Part shown: positions 24,448 to 35,178 of the stretch, piece after piece | Numbering within the stretch: the first letter of the stretch is position 1 | How the letters are laid out: every line of letters starts with the position of its first letter | Source: Isoetes taiwanensis | Taxonomy: Eukaryota; Streptophyta; Lycopodiopsida; Isoetales; Isoetaceae | Reading direction: 5' to 3' | NCBI GenBank assembly: GCA_021234155.1 | Contig: JAJEKV010000004.1 | Span: 22,871,314-22,935,313, forward strand | Length of the DNA: 64,000 nt | Translations under genes and position numbers: made by a program | The notes under the pieces: generated by a model | The model's input: only the letters and a program-made list of their open reading frames with translations | Database searches by the model: none | Told to the model about the DNA's origin: nothing

Positions 24448-24669
24448 TGCAACAATGCAAAAACAGAGATCACACTAGACTGATGCAGAAAAACCTTAAA
24501 CTCCAAATAGTGTGTACTTGCTTATGTGATAAAACAGAAACTATTCCCATAATATTTCCTTTCAGGACCCTGTTGCCATATCCATGGCACACATCTCTAA
24601 GAAATTATTCTTCCACTGGATGGAAGAAGGGTGGACTTCACGGCAAAAATGCTTGCTCCAACCTGCCCA

Positions 24670-25200
24670 AACACAACATAAATAAGAAATTAAAAAACCA
24701 AAGAACAATACGAACCAATCTACATTATAGTTTTGGCACAAGAGAGCATTTAAATGTAGCATAGAAACCTTTCAAGGTATATTCAAAAAATGATGCACCA
24801 ATATGCACATGCAGACTGGATTTGTTGCCTAAACTCTCAAACATCTGCAATGACTAGATTTTTCAAATCTCCATAGGCCCTGTGATCTTGAAGTATGCTA
24901 TATGCACAATGCCGAGACCACTATTCAGGCAAAGCATAGTCTGGATGATAAATCTTTACCGCATGTCTAAGTTAGAATAATCGTCATCATATTTAGTGAG
25001 GGGTCCAAAAATGCTAGACCCTAGCAATTTAGCACGTCCTGGACATACGTGCTGAATATGTGCTGGAGACTTCCATGCCCATCACCCGTTACCCTTCACC
25101 ATACCCTTCATTGTTTTTTCGCCCATCACCTTGCAGCGGGAAAGCTAAAGCAAGAATGATCTAGAGCGGTTTGGAGCTCCTGGATTGGAAATTTTTGCAG
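24670..25200. other. No gene identified
   Basis: Intergenic sequence leading into the unidentified frame at 25.3 kb. A 28-bp direct duplication ('agttgcattcagcgg') sits at 25227-25271, just before that frame. Confidence 0.4.
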
Positions 25201-25338
25201 CCATGTCATCAATCCGAAGGGCTTTAGTTGCATTCAGCGGTAAAATCCTGTGGGCTTCAGTTGCATTCAGCGGGAAATTTTGGGTTGAATGGCCATATTC
25301 TTTTGAGTTTAGGCCTGATTACAAGACAGTGGAGAGCA

Positions 25339-26270
25339 ATGGATTGGGCACGATCTTTCTCTGAGTCTATTGCTAGAACCGGTTCAACATTGAATTTTAG
25401 TGACTTGTTCTCCAATCTTCACCATTACGAAGAGCTAACTGCTGAATTTAGTGGTGTTTGCTCCAATTTGGCACAATCGATTCTTCATCAAACAACCAAT
25501 TCTAACCTTAGGTGTAACCCTAGACCTTCTAATTACGAAATGGGTGATGAAAATAATGGTGTCTTTGGTGCTGAACGTGCTCATAATGATGGTCTATTCA
25601 ATGAAACTATCAATTGCAATAACAATTGCAATTGTGATGCTGAAAGGAAGCGCCTTCAAGCTGAAAAGAAGCGGAATTGGAGACAAAAGAATAGAGTTAT
25701 TGCACATGCTAACAAAGAAAATCATTCACCGGCCAAGTTAAGCAGTCGAAGAAAGCAACAATTGACCAAGAAGCTAGCTGATTCTGTCAAGAAAGCAGTG
25801 GAAGAAATGTGTCGAGGCCTTCATCCTGCAAACAAGGCCGAGGTATCTTCTAATGTTGCTAGAAAACTCAATCTTCTTGATGAAAATGCTATTACTGATT
25901 ACAAAACGGTAAAAAAAGTTGTGGAAAATTTGAAGAACTCGTTTGAATCACACAAGTTTGCAAGGAAGACTGACGTGTTGAGAGCTAGATCCGGTGCTAT
26001 GATTTACCTTGTCGATCCTAACATCAATTATTCAGCTATTTCAAGCATAAATCTGTGCAAAGAATCGCTGGTTTGTTGCCTGGTTTACACAGATGTGTAG
26101 CTGGTTTGCCCGAACATATTAGGACTAGGGATCCTATCTTTGCCCCTTCTAGGATTTACATTAGATCTGTCCCATTATATCATTTTGATGGACAGAACAA
26201 AAATGCCTATAGTTATGCCCGAATATGGGCCACTAGCCACTGTGAATGTGATGAAGGAGCATTCGTATAG
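25339..26270 (+). CDS. Unidentified ~253-codon protein, probably 3'-disrupted
   Basis: The longest non-transposon frame in the window. From ATG at 25339 it runs 253 codons to TAG at 26098-26100. An acidic, Asn-rich N-terminal half with a CNNNCNC cluster is followed by a strongly basic helical stretch (RKRLQAEKKRNWRQKNRV) and a Lys-rich region (KLSSRRKQQLTKKLADSVKK) ending RARSGAMIYLVDPN. The protein-like pattern then moves to the next frame (HKSVQRIAGLLPGLHRCVAG, to 26270), so a single-base shift near 26045 probably truncates a longer protein. An earlier in-frame non-ATG extension to 25228 crosses the 28-bp duplication and is less likely. I do not recognise the family. A DNA-binding or transposon-encoded protein would fit the composition, but this is a guess. 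Confidence 0.5.
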
Positions 26271-26274
26271 GCTT

Positions 26275-26735
26275 AAGCGCTCCAGCGGCGACCGTGGCAG
26301 TTGGCCAAAAAAAGGTATGCTTTTAGAGTGTTGAACATTTCTACTAGGTTTCGTCCATTCTTGAACTCAAGCCCATTTCATTCTTTATCATGATCAGGTT
26401 CTGGTTTTGTCCTTATTCGGCAAAGATTCGGGTTTCGATTTCGTTTTGGTAGCATGAATTGGGCTAAACCAGGTACATATCGTTCATGATGCTTCATCTA
26501 CTTACATGAATAACATACCAAAGTGTTTGTTTCCCTTTCTTTTCTTTCTTAGCGGAACAGCCTTCATTGTAAAAGAAACTCATATCCTCTGCTTCCGTCC
26601 CAACAGATTGTTTTGTTTCCCTTTACATGTACTAGCATTTTAGATAAAAGTGTTTGTTACAGCAGAGAGCTCATGCACAATAGATACGTTTACAGTCACC
26701 AACTCTGGCATTGCTTCATTTCATTAACTCAATGG
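26275..26735. other. Possible continuation of the unidentified gene
   Basis: A third frame (about 26140-26330, with MPIVMPEYGPLATVNVMKE) overlaps the end of the previous feature, suggesting another frame shift. Beyond 26340 nothing is recognisable. Confidence 0.3.
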
Positions 26736-26739
26736 CAGG

Positions 26740-26915
26740 CTTTGCTAAGATGATCACTTTGAGAATGCTCGCCGGTTCTTTCAAGAAATGCCTGAGCAGG
26801 ACTTAGTGTCACGCACTGCAATGATCGAGGTGTATGCGCAATTGGGGGAGCTTAAATAAGCAGCTCAACTCTTCAGAGAATTTCCACAGAAGGATGTTGT
26901 CTCATGCACACTCAG
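26740..26915 (+). pseudogene. PPR repeat fragment
   Basis: Pentatricopeptide-repeat proteins bind organellar RNA. The plus strand reads FENARRFFQEMPEQDLVSR, TAMIEVYAQLGEL, a TAA stop at 26857-26859, then AAQLFREFPQKDVVSCT. This is about one and a half PLS-type repeats. The stop and the lack of flanking repeats make it a dead fragment. It is on the opposite strand to the PPR pieces of the 28-37 kb array. Confidence 0.75.
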
Positions 26916-26919
26916 TTTT

Positions 26920-28120
26920 AGGAAGGATGTTTCCTGATCTTTATTGACAGCTGCTTATCAACACTTGATCAGTCATAATGGTAAGGGTGTTTGCATACTT
27001 AAAATATGACATTGTGGTGTTCTCATTTCATTCTGTATCCTGTACAGGAGTTGCATATTGTCTTGGCTGTATCAGACTTGCATATTGTCTTGGCTGGATC
27101 AGACTGGAAACTCATGATATATGTGGCCTTGGTATACGCATTGAACCTGCAACATCAAGATAGTAATATGAATTAACTCGTCACTGGAAGAGTGTGGCTG
27201 TTATGGTTGCCTTTTGAGATGATTATTGTTGAAGGTTTTATTGCAATTAGCGCATGCGGTATACCACAGATAACCAGAGGGACATGGACATAATATGCCA
27301 AGGACATTCATGGATTTTTTGTATTTATCCAGATTGAAGTGCCAGATATATTGTACCATAGCCCCATTCAAGAGTTAAATTGCATGGAGGGGTGTTGGAG
27401 ATATGATCAGCCAAGGTAGGAGCCGTATGCATCAGCTGGCATATGTCATCATGTTCCAAAGTTGGATCTACGTGCTTTGAATAATTTTTTTTTTTGCTGG
27501 AGATTAGATTAGACCAGCAACAAATTCTGATGATCCCACACAGCATGAAGATAATACTTATTGCACCATGAATTTAATAATCTTCAGTGGGAAGCATTCT
27601 TATTAAGATTAGATATTATAGCAACTTCAATCTTGGATACATCATTTGGGGATATGCTCAAAATCCGCCCATTTTTCTTGCGTGTATGTTCGTGAGGGAC
27701 TGGGCAAGTGGTTTTTTGCATTTTGCTACATGCACAGTTATTCACAATAATTTGAAGCCACCGAGGAGCTGTGCCTAATAACTAACTGCAAGCACCGATG
27801 GCGACGTTCCTTTATTGGAAGAACCAACCCATCCCATGACAAATGGTTTATTTCATAAGTAAATGTTAAATACTCTGGTTTTGGTGGGGGCTTGAGCTAG
27901 TTATGGTTGGTGGGATTCTGAATACTTTCAAATTGTCATCAAATTGATCATGTGATAATCAAGATAGTCCAATTGATTATCAAGAACACGTGATAAGCTA
28001 GTGCGTTTGCACAAATTAATGCATGTGCATGTGCAATGGGGTAAACGACCACATGTCCAGAACTAGGATTTTTTTTACTTAAACAAAACTTCTTTGCATC
28101 AAGTTGGACAAAAGAAATGT
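26920..28120. other. Unassigned, with faint kinase-like scraps
   Basis: A ~27-bp tandem duplication (about 27050-27106, 'catattgtcttggctg') and a poly-T run (27487-27500) are visible. A plus-strand stretch at about 27630-27765 has LGYI...GYAQNPP and TCTVIHNNLKPP, reminiscent of receptor-kinase GYIAPEYAQ and VIHxNLKxxN motifs but in the wrong order. A minus-strand frame at 27325-27480 (HVDPTLEHDDICQLMHTAP) is unidentified. None is firm. Confidence 0.3.
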
Positions 28121-28144
28121 TCGCGGCGGCCTTGGCCGCCGCGA
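28121..28144. repeat. GC-rich perfect hairpin at array border
   Basis: TCGCGGCGGCC, a TT spacer and its exact reverse complement form an 11-bp stem in otherwise AT-rich DNA. It ends seven bases before the first unit of the tandem array (28151). No CTRR follows at the right distance with a T after it, so it is not called as a Helitron end. Confidence 0.9.
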
Positions 28145-28661
28145 TAAATTTCTTGTATAACTAAAACCTAATGTCATTTTTTGAAGAAGGGTTAGTTGCG
28201 AATGTATCAAACATAGGAAGGTATAATGATAATTGAACTTGATAGCAGTTGTTCTTTGGGGAAACTGGTCGATGGGGAGCTGTGTTGGTTAAGGATCCTG
28301 CGTTTTAGGTTTTTTGCCTGTATTTTCTCATTTTAACTTTTCTGCCCTTCTAAGTTCCATTTTTTGTCCTTGAAAAGGATTTCTTAGACAGTGCTGGGGA
28401 GGGCCGCAATTGTAAGATTATGAGTCCTATGTAGTTCTTGCTATGATAGATAGCAATAATTGCGTGGACTGAAATGCATATTTAGGTAAGTAAAGTATGG
28501 TTTTAGAATGTCTAAAGGCTTTCGTTAAAAGCCCTTTGACATGTAAATTAATAAGATAGGCTTAAGAATGTGAAAATCTTCAACAAGGGAGTTGACTGGA
28601 GTTCTTCAAGTAATATATACTGGCAGCATAAGGTTGATTGGCATCGTTGCACGTAAAATTA

Positions 28662-28856
28662 AATGGAAATGCAGAGTTTGAAGCCTATGATGTGGAGTTA
28701 AAGGTACTTAGACTGCTTCCGTGATGCTTTGATCTACTCTTAAATAAATGGAAATGTTTTTATGCTTTATCCTCTTTCTGTGTTTGGTAGGGTCCCTATG
28801 TCTTTGAGGTGCCAGATGGACACATCATGCGTGTAACTGGTTCTTCTTCAGGTTGA
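28662..28856 (+). pseudogene. Unidentified plus-strand exons in segment A
   Basis: Exon-like 28662-28703 (NGNAEFEAYDVELK) ends at AAG|GTACTT. After a TTTGGTAG acceptor, 28791-28856 reads GPYVFEVPDGHIMRVTGSS and stops. Both pieces recur in units 3, 4 and 5. Further protein-like sequence after a TTTGTACAG acceptor (from about 28926) includes WFLALELQ and, in another frame, LPWFQMYRGHNQSVFA. I do not recognise the gene. That the same splice-bounded layout appears in four units shows the duplicated DNA carried introns. Confidence 0.45.
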
Positions 28857-29299
28857 CAAATTGGAGCTTATTTGACATTCCTGCATGTCTTTTAATCACT
28901 TGTGGCTCATGTAACTGTTTGTACAGGCTTGTCATGCATTTTAAAGCCACCGCTTGCTTATAGAAGACCCCGGTTCTTGGCATTGGAATTACAAGTCGGA
29001 GGCAAGAGGTCATGTACATTTAAGAATGATCCCCTGTGACATTGTTCACTGTACTTATTGATGGGGAATGCATTGTCAGAGGTTTGCTCCCTAAAAAGTT
29101 GTCTTGCCATGGTTTCAGATGTACAGGGGTCATAACCAATCTGTTTTTGCAGTCTGGCTTGGATACAAGTTCATCTACAATGGGTTATCTCATTGTTTGT
29201 TTCATTGTGTACAAGAAATAACAATGGGACAGGGAGTTGGAGGCATGGACTATCACCTTAATCTCTATTATATGGATCTTCGGCTTGCCACTTATATTT

Positions 29300-29771
29300 G
29301 ACTTTGCATACATGTTGATAAGTCCAGTCACAATGGTAACATCTGAGTGAAGTCCAACATCAACAATGCGGTCATGTATTGTCTGTGCAATATCAGGGTC
29401 TCCAAGTTTGGCACAAGCATCAAGAATAGCAACAAATGTGATTACGCTTTGGCATGATCTCATTCGTATGCATATCCCCAGAAGTTTTAAAGCTTCCTTG
29501 ATGGAGCCATCTTTGTGGAACATGCTGTTAACAAAGCTGTCCATAGTATTACATCCTTCCGATTAATGTTGTCAAAGACCCTTTGAGCATCCTCCAGGTC
29601 TCTTAAACCTTCCATACATGTCCACAAGGGCTTACCCACTACAAGGTCCGTTTCATATCCAAAATCTATAATCCATGCATGCATGAGCATTCCAACAATT
29701 AAAGTTGAAGGGTACTGACAGGCATCAAGAATGCTAACAAGGGTAATTTTATTTGGAAAAATTCCTTGCTC
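29300..29771 (-). pseudogene. PPR fragment, array unit 1
   Basis: Minus-strand PPR motifs: EQGIFPNKITLVSILDAC, MLMHAWIIDFGYETDLVVG, DAQRVFDNINRKDVILWTA, ITFVAILDACAKLGDPDIA and VTIVTGLINMYAKS. Several small indels break the frame (for example KPLWTCMEGLRDLEDA instead of TALVDMYGRFKRLEDA). It is cut at 29771, where segment C begins, so upstream repeats are missing. Confidence 0.85.
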
Positions 29772-30206
29772 TCTGTGCGCAAAATCTCGCGCGTCCAATT
29801 TTTTTAGGGTTTTTTTGTTCGTTGATTACACGGTTTTTGTTTGGCCCGCTTGCTTCATTCTCAAGTCCATTTCGCTTTGTTGGAGCAAAGCAAGTCGTTT
29901 TTGAGGTGGTCGCTTTTGTGGAGAGCTTGAAGAAGCGAATGTGAAGGTAAACTTGCTACATCCTTGGTAAATACTTTGATTGCAAATTAAGTGCAAATTG
30001 TTTGTAAAGCGTGTTTACTCGCCTTATCGGTAGTAAAAATTTCGCTCTACGGGCCTTTTCTCGATTGTTGACACTAATGGCCATGGTGACTGCCAATAAT
30101 TCTAAAAACTTGTATTTCATTGAAGTTTGCAACTGAGAGATGTGGTCGAAGTTCCTTTGATATGCCATAGAAATATTCTTTTACAGCATGCAACAACCCC
30201 TTTTTA
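29771..30206. other. Segment C: promoter-like plus strand and minus exon
   Basis: The plus strand from 'aaaatctcgcgcgtccaat' through GGAGCAAAGCAAGTCG to a GAAG|GTAAAC donor looks like a 5' leader and first exon of an unknown gene. On the minus strand, after a TTATATAG acceptor at the unit border, a frame reads DKKGLLHAVKEYFYGISKE, then LRPHLSVANFNEI (about 30100-30206). This faintly resembles the N-terminal region of MULE transposases, but not enough to call. Present in units 1-4. Confidence 0.4.
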
Positions 30207-31084
30207 TCTATATAACTAAAACCTAATGTCATTTTTTGAAGAAGGGTTAGTTGCGAATGTATCAAACATAGGAAGGTATAATGATAATTGAACTTGATAG
30301 CAGTTGTTCTTTGGGGAAACTGGTCGATGGGGAGCTGTGTTGGTTAAGGATCCTGTGTTTTAGGTTTTTTGCCTGTATTTTCTCATTTTAACTTTTCTGC
30401 CCTTCTAAGTTCCATTTTTTGTCCTTGAAAAGGATTTCTTAGACAGTGCTGGGGAGGGCTGCAATTGTAAGATTATACCTCAATCTTTATACCCAAGGGG
30501 GGTGCTTGGGGTGGTTTGGCATGTTTTCATCTCAACCGTTGATCTCAAAAAATGGACGGCTGCGGCGGCGACACCAAAATCTCTAGATATAAGGGGGTGC
30601 TTATATAATTTAATTGTATGTATATAAGGGATAGTAATAAAGGAGTTTTGGGATAATTTGTGCGCAAAATCTCGCGCGTCCAATTTTTTTAGGGTTTTTT
30701 TGTTCGTTGATTGCACGATTTTTGTTTGGCCCGCTTGCTTCATTCTGCGTCCATTTCGTTTGTTGGAGCAAAGCAGGTCATTTTTGGAGGTGGTCGTTTT
30801 GTGGAGAGCTTGAAGCAGAATGTGAAGGTAAACTTGCTACATCCTTGGTAAATACATTGATTGCAAATTAAGTGCAAATTGTTGTAAGCGTGTTTCTGTC
30901 TTATCAGCAGTAAAAAATTTCGGCTCTACAGGCCTTTTCTCGATTGTTGACACTAATGGCCATGGTGACTGCCAATAATTCTAAAAACTTGTATTTCATT
31001 GAAGTTCGCAACTGAGAGATGTGGTCGAAGTTCCTTTGATATGCCATAGAAATATTCTTTTACAGCATGCAACAACCCCTTTTT
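30207..31084. repeat. Array unit 2 (internally replaced)
   Basis: The first ~270 bp match other units, then at about 30476 the sequence switches to ~180 bp found nowhere else in the window, and at 30659 returns to segment C. The unique piece holds CAACCGTTGATCTCAAAAAA, ATGGACGGCTGCGG and TATATAAGGG. Because it leads directly into segment C, it may be the native upstream (promoter) sequence of the gene that C came from. Unit 2 would then be closer to the ancestral arrangement than the PPR-bearing units. Confidence 0.85.
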
Positions 31085-33126
31085 ATTAATGTCATTTTTT
31101 GAAGAAGGGTTAGTTGCGAATGTATCAAACATAGGAAGGTATAATGATAATTGAACTTGATAGCAGTTGTTCTTTGGGGAAACTGGTCGATGGGGAGCTG
31201 TGTTGGTTAAGGATCCTGCGTTTTAGGTTTTTTGCCTGTATTTTCTCATTTTAACTTTTCTGCCCTTCTAAGTTCCATTTTTTGTCCTTGAAAAGGATTT
31301 CTTAGACAGTGCTGGGGAGGGCTGCAATTGTAAGATTATGAGTCCTATGTAGTTCTTGCTATGATAGATAGCAATAATTGCGTGGACTGAAATGCATATT
31401 TAGGTAAGTAAAGTATGGTTTTAGAATGTCTAAAGGCTTTCGTTAAAAGCCCTTTGACATGTAAATTAATAAGATAGGCTTAAGAATGTGAAAATCTTCA
31501 ACAAGGGAGTTGACTGGAGTTCTTCAAGTAATATATACTGGCAGCATAAGGTTGATTGGCATCGTTGCACGTAAAATTAAATGGAAATGCAGAGTTTGAA
31601 GCCTATGATGTGGAGTTAAAGGTACTTAGACTGCTTCCGTGATGCTTTGATCTACTCTTAAATAAATGGAAATGTTTTTATGCTTTATCCTCTTTCTGTG
31701 TTTGGTAGGGTCCCTATGTCTTTGAGGTGCCAGATGGACACATCATGCGTGTAACTGGTTCTTCTTCAGGTTGACAAATTGGAGCTTATTTGACATTCCT
31801 GCATGTCTTTTAATCACGTGTGGCTCATGTAACTGTTTGTACAGGCTTGTCATGCATTTTAAAGCCACTGCCGATGCTTATAGAAGACCCTGGTTCTTGG
31901 CATTGGAATTACAAGCTGGAGGCAGCAGGTCATGTACATTTAAGAATGATCCCCCAGCGACATTGTTCACCAGTACTTATTGATGGGGAATGCATTGTCA
32001 GAGGTTTGCTCCCGTCCAAAGTTGTCTTGCCATGGTTTCAGATGTACAGGGGTCATAACCAATCTGTTTTTGCATTCTGGCTTGGATACAAGTTCATCTA
32101 CAATGGGTTATCTCATTGTTTGTTTCATTGTGTACAAGAAATAACAATGGGACAGGGAGTTGGAGGCATGGACTATCACCTTAATCTCTATTATATGGAT
32201 CTTCGGCTTGCCACTTATATTTGACTTTGCATACATGTTGATAAGTCCAAATCACAATGGTAACATCCGAAAGTGAAGTCCAACATCAACAATGCGGTCA
32301 TGTATTGTCTCAGTGCAATATCGTGGTCTCCAAGTTTGGCACAAGCATCAAGAATAGCAACAAATGTGATTCTGTTTGGCATGATCTCATTCGTATGCAT
32401 ATCCCGCAGAAGTTTTAAAGCTTCCTTGATGCAGCCATGCTGTGAACATGCTGTTAACAAAGCTGTCCATAGTATTACATCCTTCTGATTAATGTTGTCA
32501 AAGACCCTTTGAGCATCCTCCAGTCTCTTAAACCTTCCATACATGTCCACAAGGGCGGTACCCACTACAAGGTCTGTTTCATATCCAAAATCTATAATCC
32601 ATGCATGCATGAGCATTCCAACAATTAAAGTTGAAGGGTACTGACAGGCATCAAGAATGCTAACAAGGGTAATTTTATTTGGAAAAATTCCTTGCTCTCT
32701 GGCGCAAAAATCTCGCGTCCCAATTTTTTAGGGTTTTTTGTTCGTTGATTACACGGTTTTGTTTGGCCCGCTTGCTTCATTACTGCGTCCATTTCGCTTT
32801 GTTGGAGCAAAGCAAGTCGTTTTGGAGGTGGTCGCTTTTTGTGGAGAGCTTGAAGCGTAATGTGAAGGTAAACTTGCTACATCCTTGGTAAATACATTGA
32901 TTGCAAATTAAGTGCAAATTGTTTGTAAGCGTGTTTACGCCTTATCAGCCCGATAAAATTTCGGCTCTGAGCCTTTTTCTCGATTGTTGACACTAATGGC
33001 CATGGTGGATCGCCAATAATTCTAAAAACTTGTATTTCATTGAAGTTTGCAACTGAGAGATGTGGTCGAAGTTCCTTTGATATGCCATAGAAATATTCTT
33101 TTACAGCATGCAACAACCCCTTTTTA
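31085..33126. repeat. Array unit 3 (complete)
   Basis: Starts just inside the unit border (the TCTATATAACTAAAACC leader is lost at 31087). Otherwise collinear with unit 1, period 2057. Confidence 0.9.
32230..32697 (-). pseudogene. PPR fragment, array unit 3
   Basis: Best preserved of the internal copies: MLMHAWIIDFGYETDLVVG, TALVDMYGRFKRLEDAQRV, FDNINQKDVILWTALLTACS, then QHGCIKEALKLLRDMHTNE and ITFVAILDACAKLGDHDIA in one frame (to about 32310). The frame then breaks before GLINMYAK. It is truncated at the segment C junction near 32697. Confidence 0.85.
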
Positions 33127-35178
33127 TCTATATAACTAAAACCTAATGTCATTTTTTGAAGAAGGGTTAGTTGCGAATGTATCAAACATAGGAAGGTATA
33201 ATGATAATTGAACTTGATAGCAGTTGTTCTTTGGGGAAACTGGTCGATGGGGAGCTGTGTTGGTTAAGGATCCTGTGTTTTAGGTTTTTTGCCTGTATTT
33301 TCTCATTTTAACTTTTCTGCCCTTCTAAGTTCCATTTTTTGTCCTTGAAAAGGATTTCTTAGACAGTGCTGGGGAGGGCCGCAATTGTAAGATTATGAGT
33401 CCTATGTAGTTCTTGCTATGATAGATAGCAATAATTGCGTGGACTGAAATGCATATTTAGGTAAGTAAAGTATGGTTTTAGAATGTCTAAAGGCTTTCGT
33501 TAAAAGCCCTTTGACATGTAAATTAATAAGATAGGCTTAAGAATGTGAAAATCTTCAACAAGGGAGTTGACTGGAGTTCTTCAAGTAATATATACTGGCA
33601 GCATAAGGTTGATTGGCATCGTTGCACGTAAAATTAAATGGAAATGCAGAGTTTGAAGCCTATGATGTGGAGTTAAAGGTACTTAGACTGCTTCCGTGAT
33701 GCTTTGATCTACTCTTAAATAAATGGAAATGTTTTTATGCTTTATCCTCTTTTCGTGTTTGGTAGGGTCCCTATGTCTTTGAGGTGCCGATGGACACATC
33801 ATGCGTTAACTTGGTTCTTCTTCAGTTGACAAATTGGAGCTTATTTGACATTCCCGCATGTCTTTTAATCACTTGTGGCTCATGTAACTGCTTTGTACAA
33901 AGCTTATCATGCATTTTAAAGCCACTGCCGATGCTTATAGAAGACCCTGGTTCTTGGCATTGGAATTACAAGCTGGAGGCAGCAGGTCATGTACATTTAA
34001 GAATGATCCCCTGTGACATTGTTCACTATACTTATTGATGGGGAATGCATTGTCGAGGTTTGCTCCTCGCCAAAAGTTGTCTTGCCATGGTTTCAGATGT
34101 ACGAGGGGTCATAACCAATCTGCTTTTTTCAACCGGCTTGGATACAAGTTCATCTACAATGGGTTATCTCATTGTTTGTTTCATTGTGTACAAGAAATAA
34201 CAATGGGACATGGAGTTGGAGGCATGGACTATCACCTTAATCTCTATTATATGGATCTTCGGCTTGCCACTTATATTTGACTTTGCATACATGTTGATAA
34301 GTCCAAATACAATGGTAACATCCGAAAGAAGTCCAACATCAACAATGCGGTCATGTATTGTCTCAGTGCAATATCGGGGTCTCCAAGTTTGGCACAAGCA
34401 TCAAGAATAGCAACAAATGTGATTCTCGCTTGGCATGATCTCATTCGTATGCATATCCCGCGAAGTTTTAAAGCTTCCTTGATGCAGCCCATGCCGCGGA
34501 ACATGCTGTTAACAAAGCTGTCCATAGTATTACATCCTTCTGATTAATGTTGTCAAAGACCCTTTGAGCATCCTCCAGTCTCTTAAACCTTCCATACATG
34601 TCCACAAGGGCGGTACCCACTACAAGGTCTGTTTCATATCCAAAATCTATAATCCATGCATGCATGAGCATTCCAACAATTAAAGTTGAAGGGTACTGAC
34701 AGGCATCAAGAATGCTAACAAGGGTAATTTTATTTGGAAAAATTCCTTGCTCTCTCAGGCGCAAAAATCTCGGCGTCAATTTTTTGGGGGTTTTTGTTCG
34801 TTGATTACAAGGTTTTGTTTGGCCCGCTTGCTTCATTCTGCGTCCATTTCGTTTGTTGGAGCAAAGCAAGTCGTTTTTGGAGGTGGTCGTTTTGTGGAGA
34901 GCTTGAAGCAGAATGTGAAGGTAAACTTGCTACATCCTTGGTAAATACATTGATTGCAAATTAAGTGCAAATTGCTGTAAGCGTGTTTCTGTCTTATCGG
35001 CAGTAAAAAAATTCGGCTCTACAGGCCTTTTCTCGATTGTTGACACTAATGGCCATGGTGACTGCCAATAATTCTAAAAACTTGTATTTCATTGAAGTTC
35101 GCAACTGAGAGATGTGGTCGAAGTTCCTTTGATATGCCATAGAAATATTCTTTTACAGCATGCAACAACCCCTTTTTA
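33127..35178. repeat. Array unit 4 (complete, noisiest)
   Basis: Collinear with unit 3. It has the most small differences from the other units, many of them replacing CAG or CTG by CG-containing strings (33786, 34053, 34457, 34493). Confidence 0.9.
34280..34755 (-). pseudogene. PPR fragment, array unit 4
   Basis: Same PPR motifs as unit 3, ending in GIFPNKITLVSILDAC next to the segment C junction. The frame is broken near 34490 (GCCGCGG where other copies read GCTGTG) and at 34325. Confidence 0.85.

Larger units (their letters stand above)
28151..30206. repeat. Array unit 1 (complete)
   Basis: Begins TCTTGTATAACTAAAACC, against TCTATATAACTAAAACC in units 2, 4 and 5. Contains A (to ~29300), PPR piece B (~29300-29770) and C (29771-30206). 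Its left neighbour is the GC hairpin. Confidence 0.9.

Noticed and set aside
27587-27778. Receptor-like kinase fragment
   Set aside because: Two short motif-like strings appear in reversed order relative to a kinase domain with no catalytic loop; too weak to call.
28121-28161. GC hairpin followed by CTAA as a Helitron 3' end
   Set aside because: CTAA is 17 bases away and is followed by A rather than T, and it lies within sequence conserved in all array units.
30074-30265. MULE transposase N-terminal domain in segment C
   Set aside because: Only a loose HAVKEY-like resemblance, and the frame crosses the array unit border. Left as unidentified.
31820-32224. 134-codon plus-strand frame in array unit 3 and its equivalents in other units
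   Set aside because: The second half is antisense to the PPR side of the unit and the frame differs between units. No recognisable domain; it crosses likely introns.
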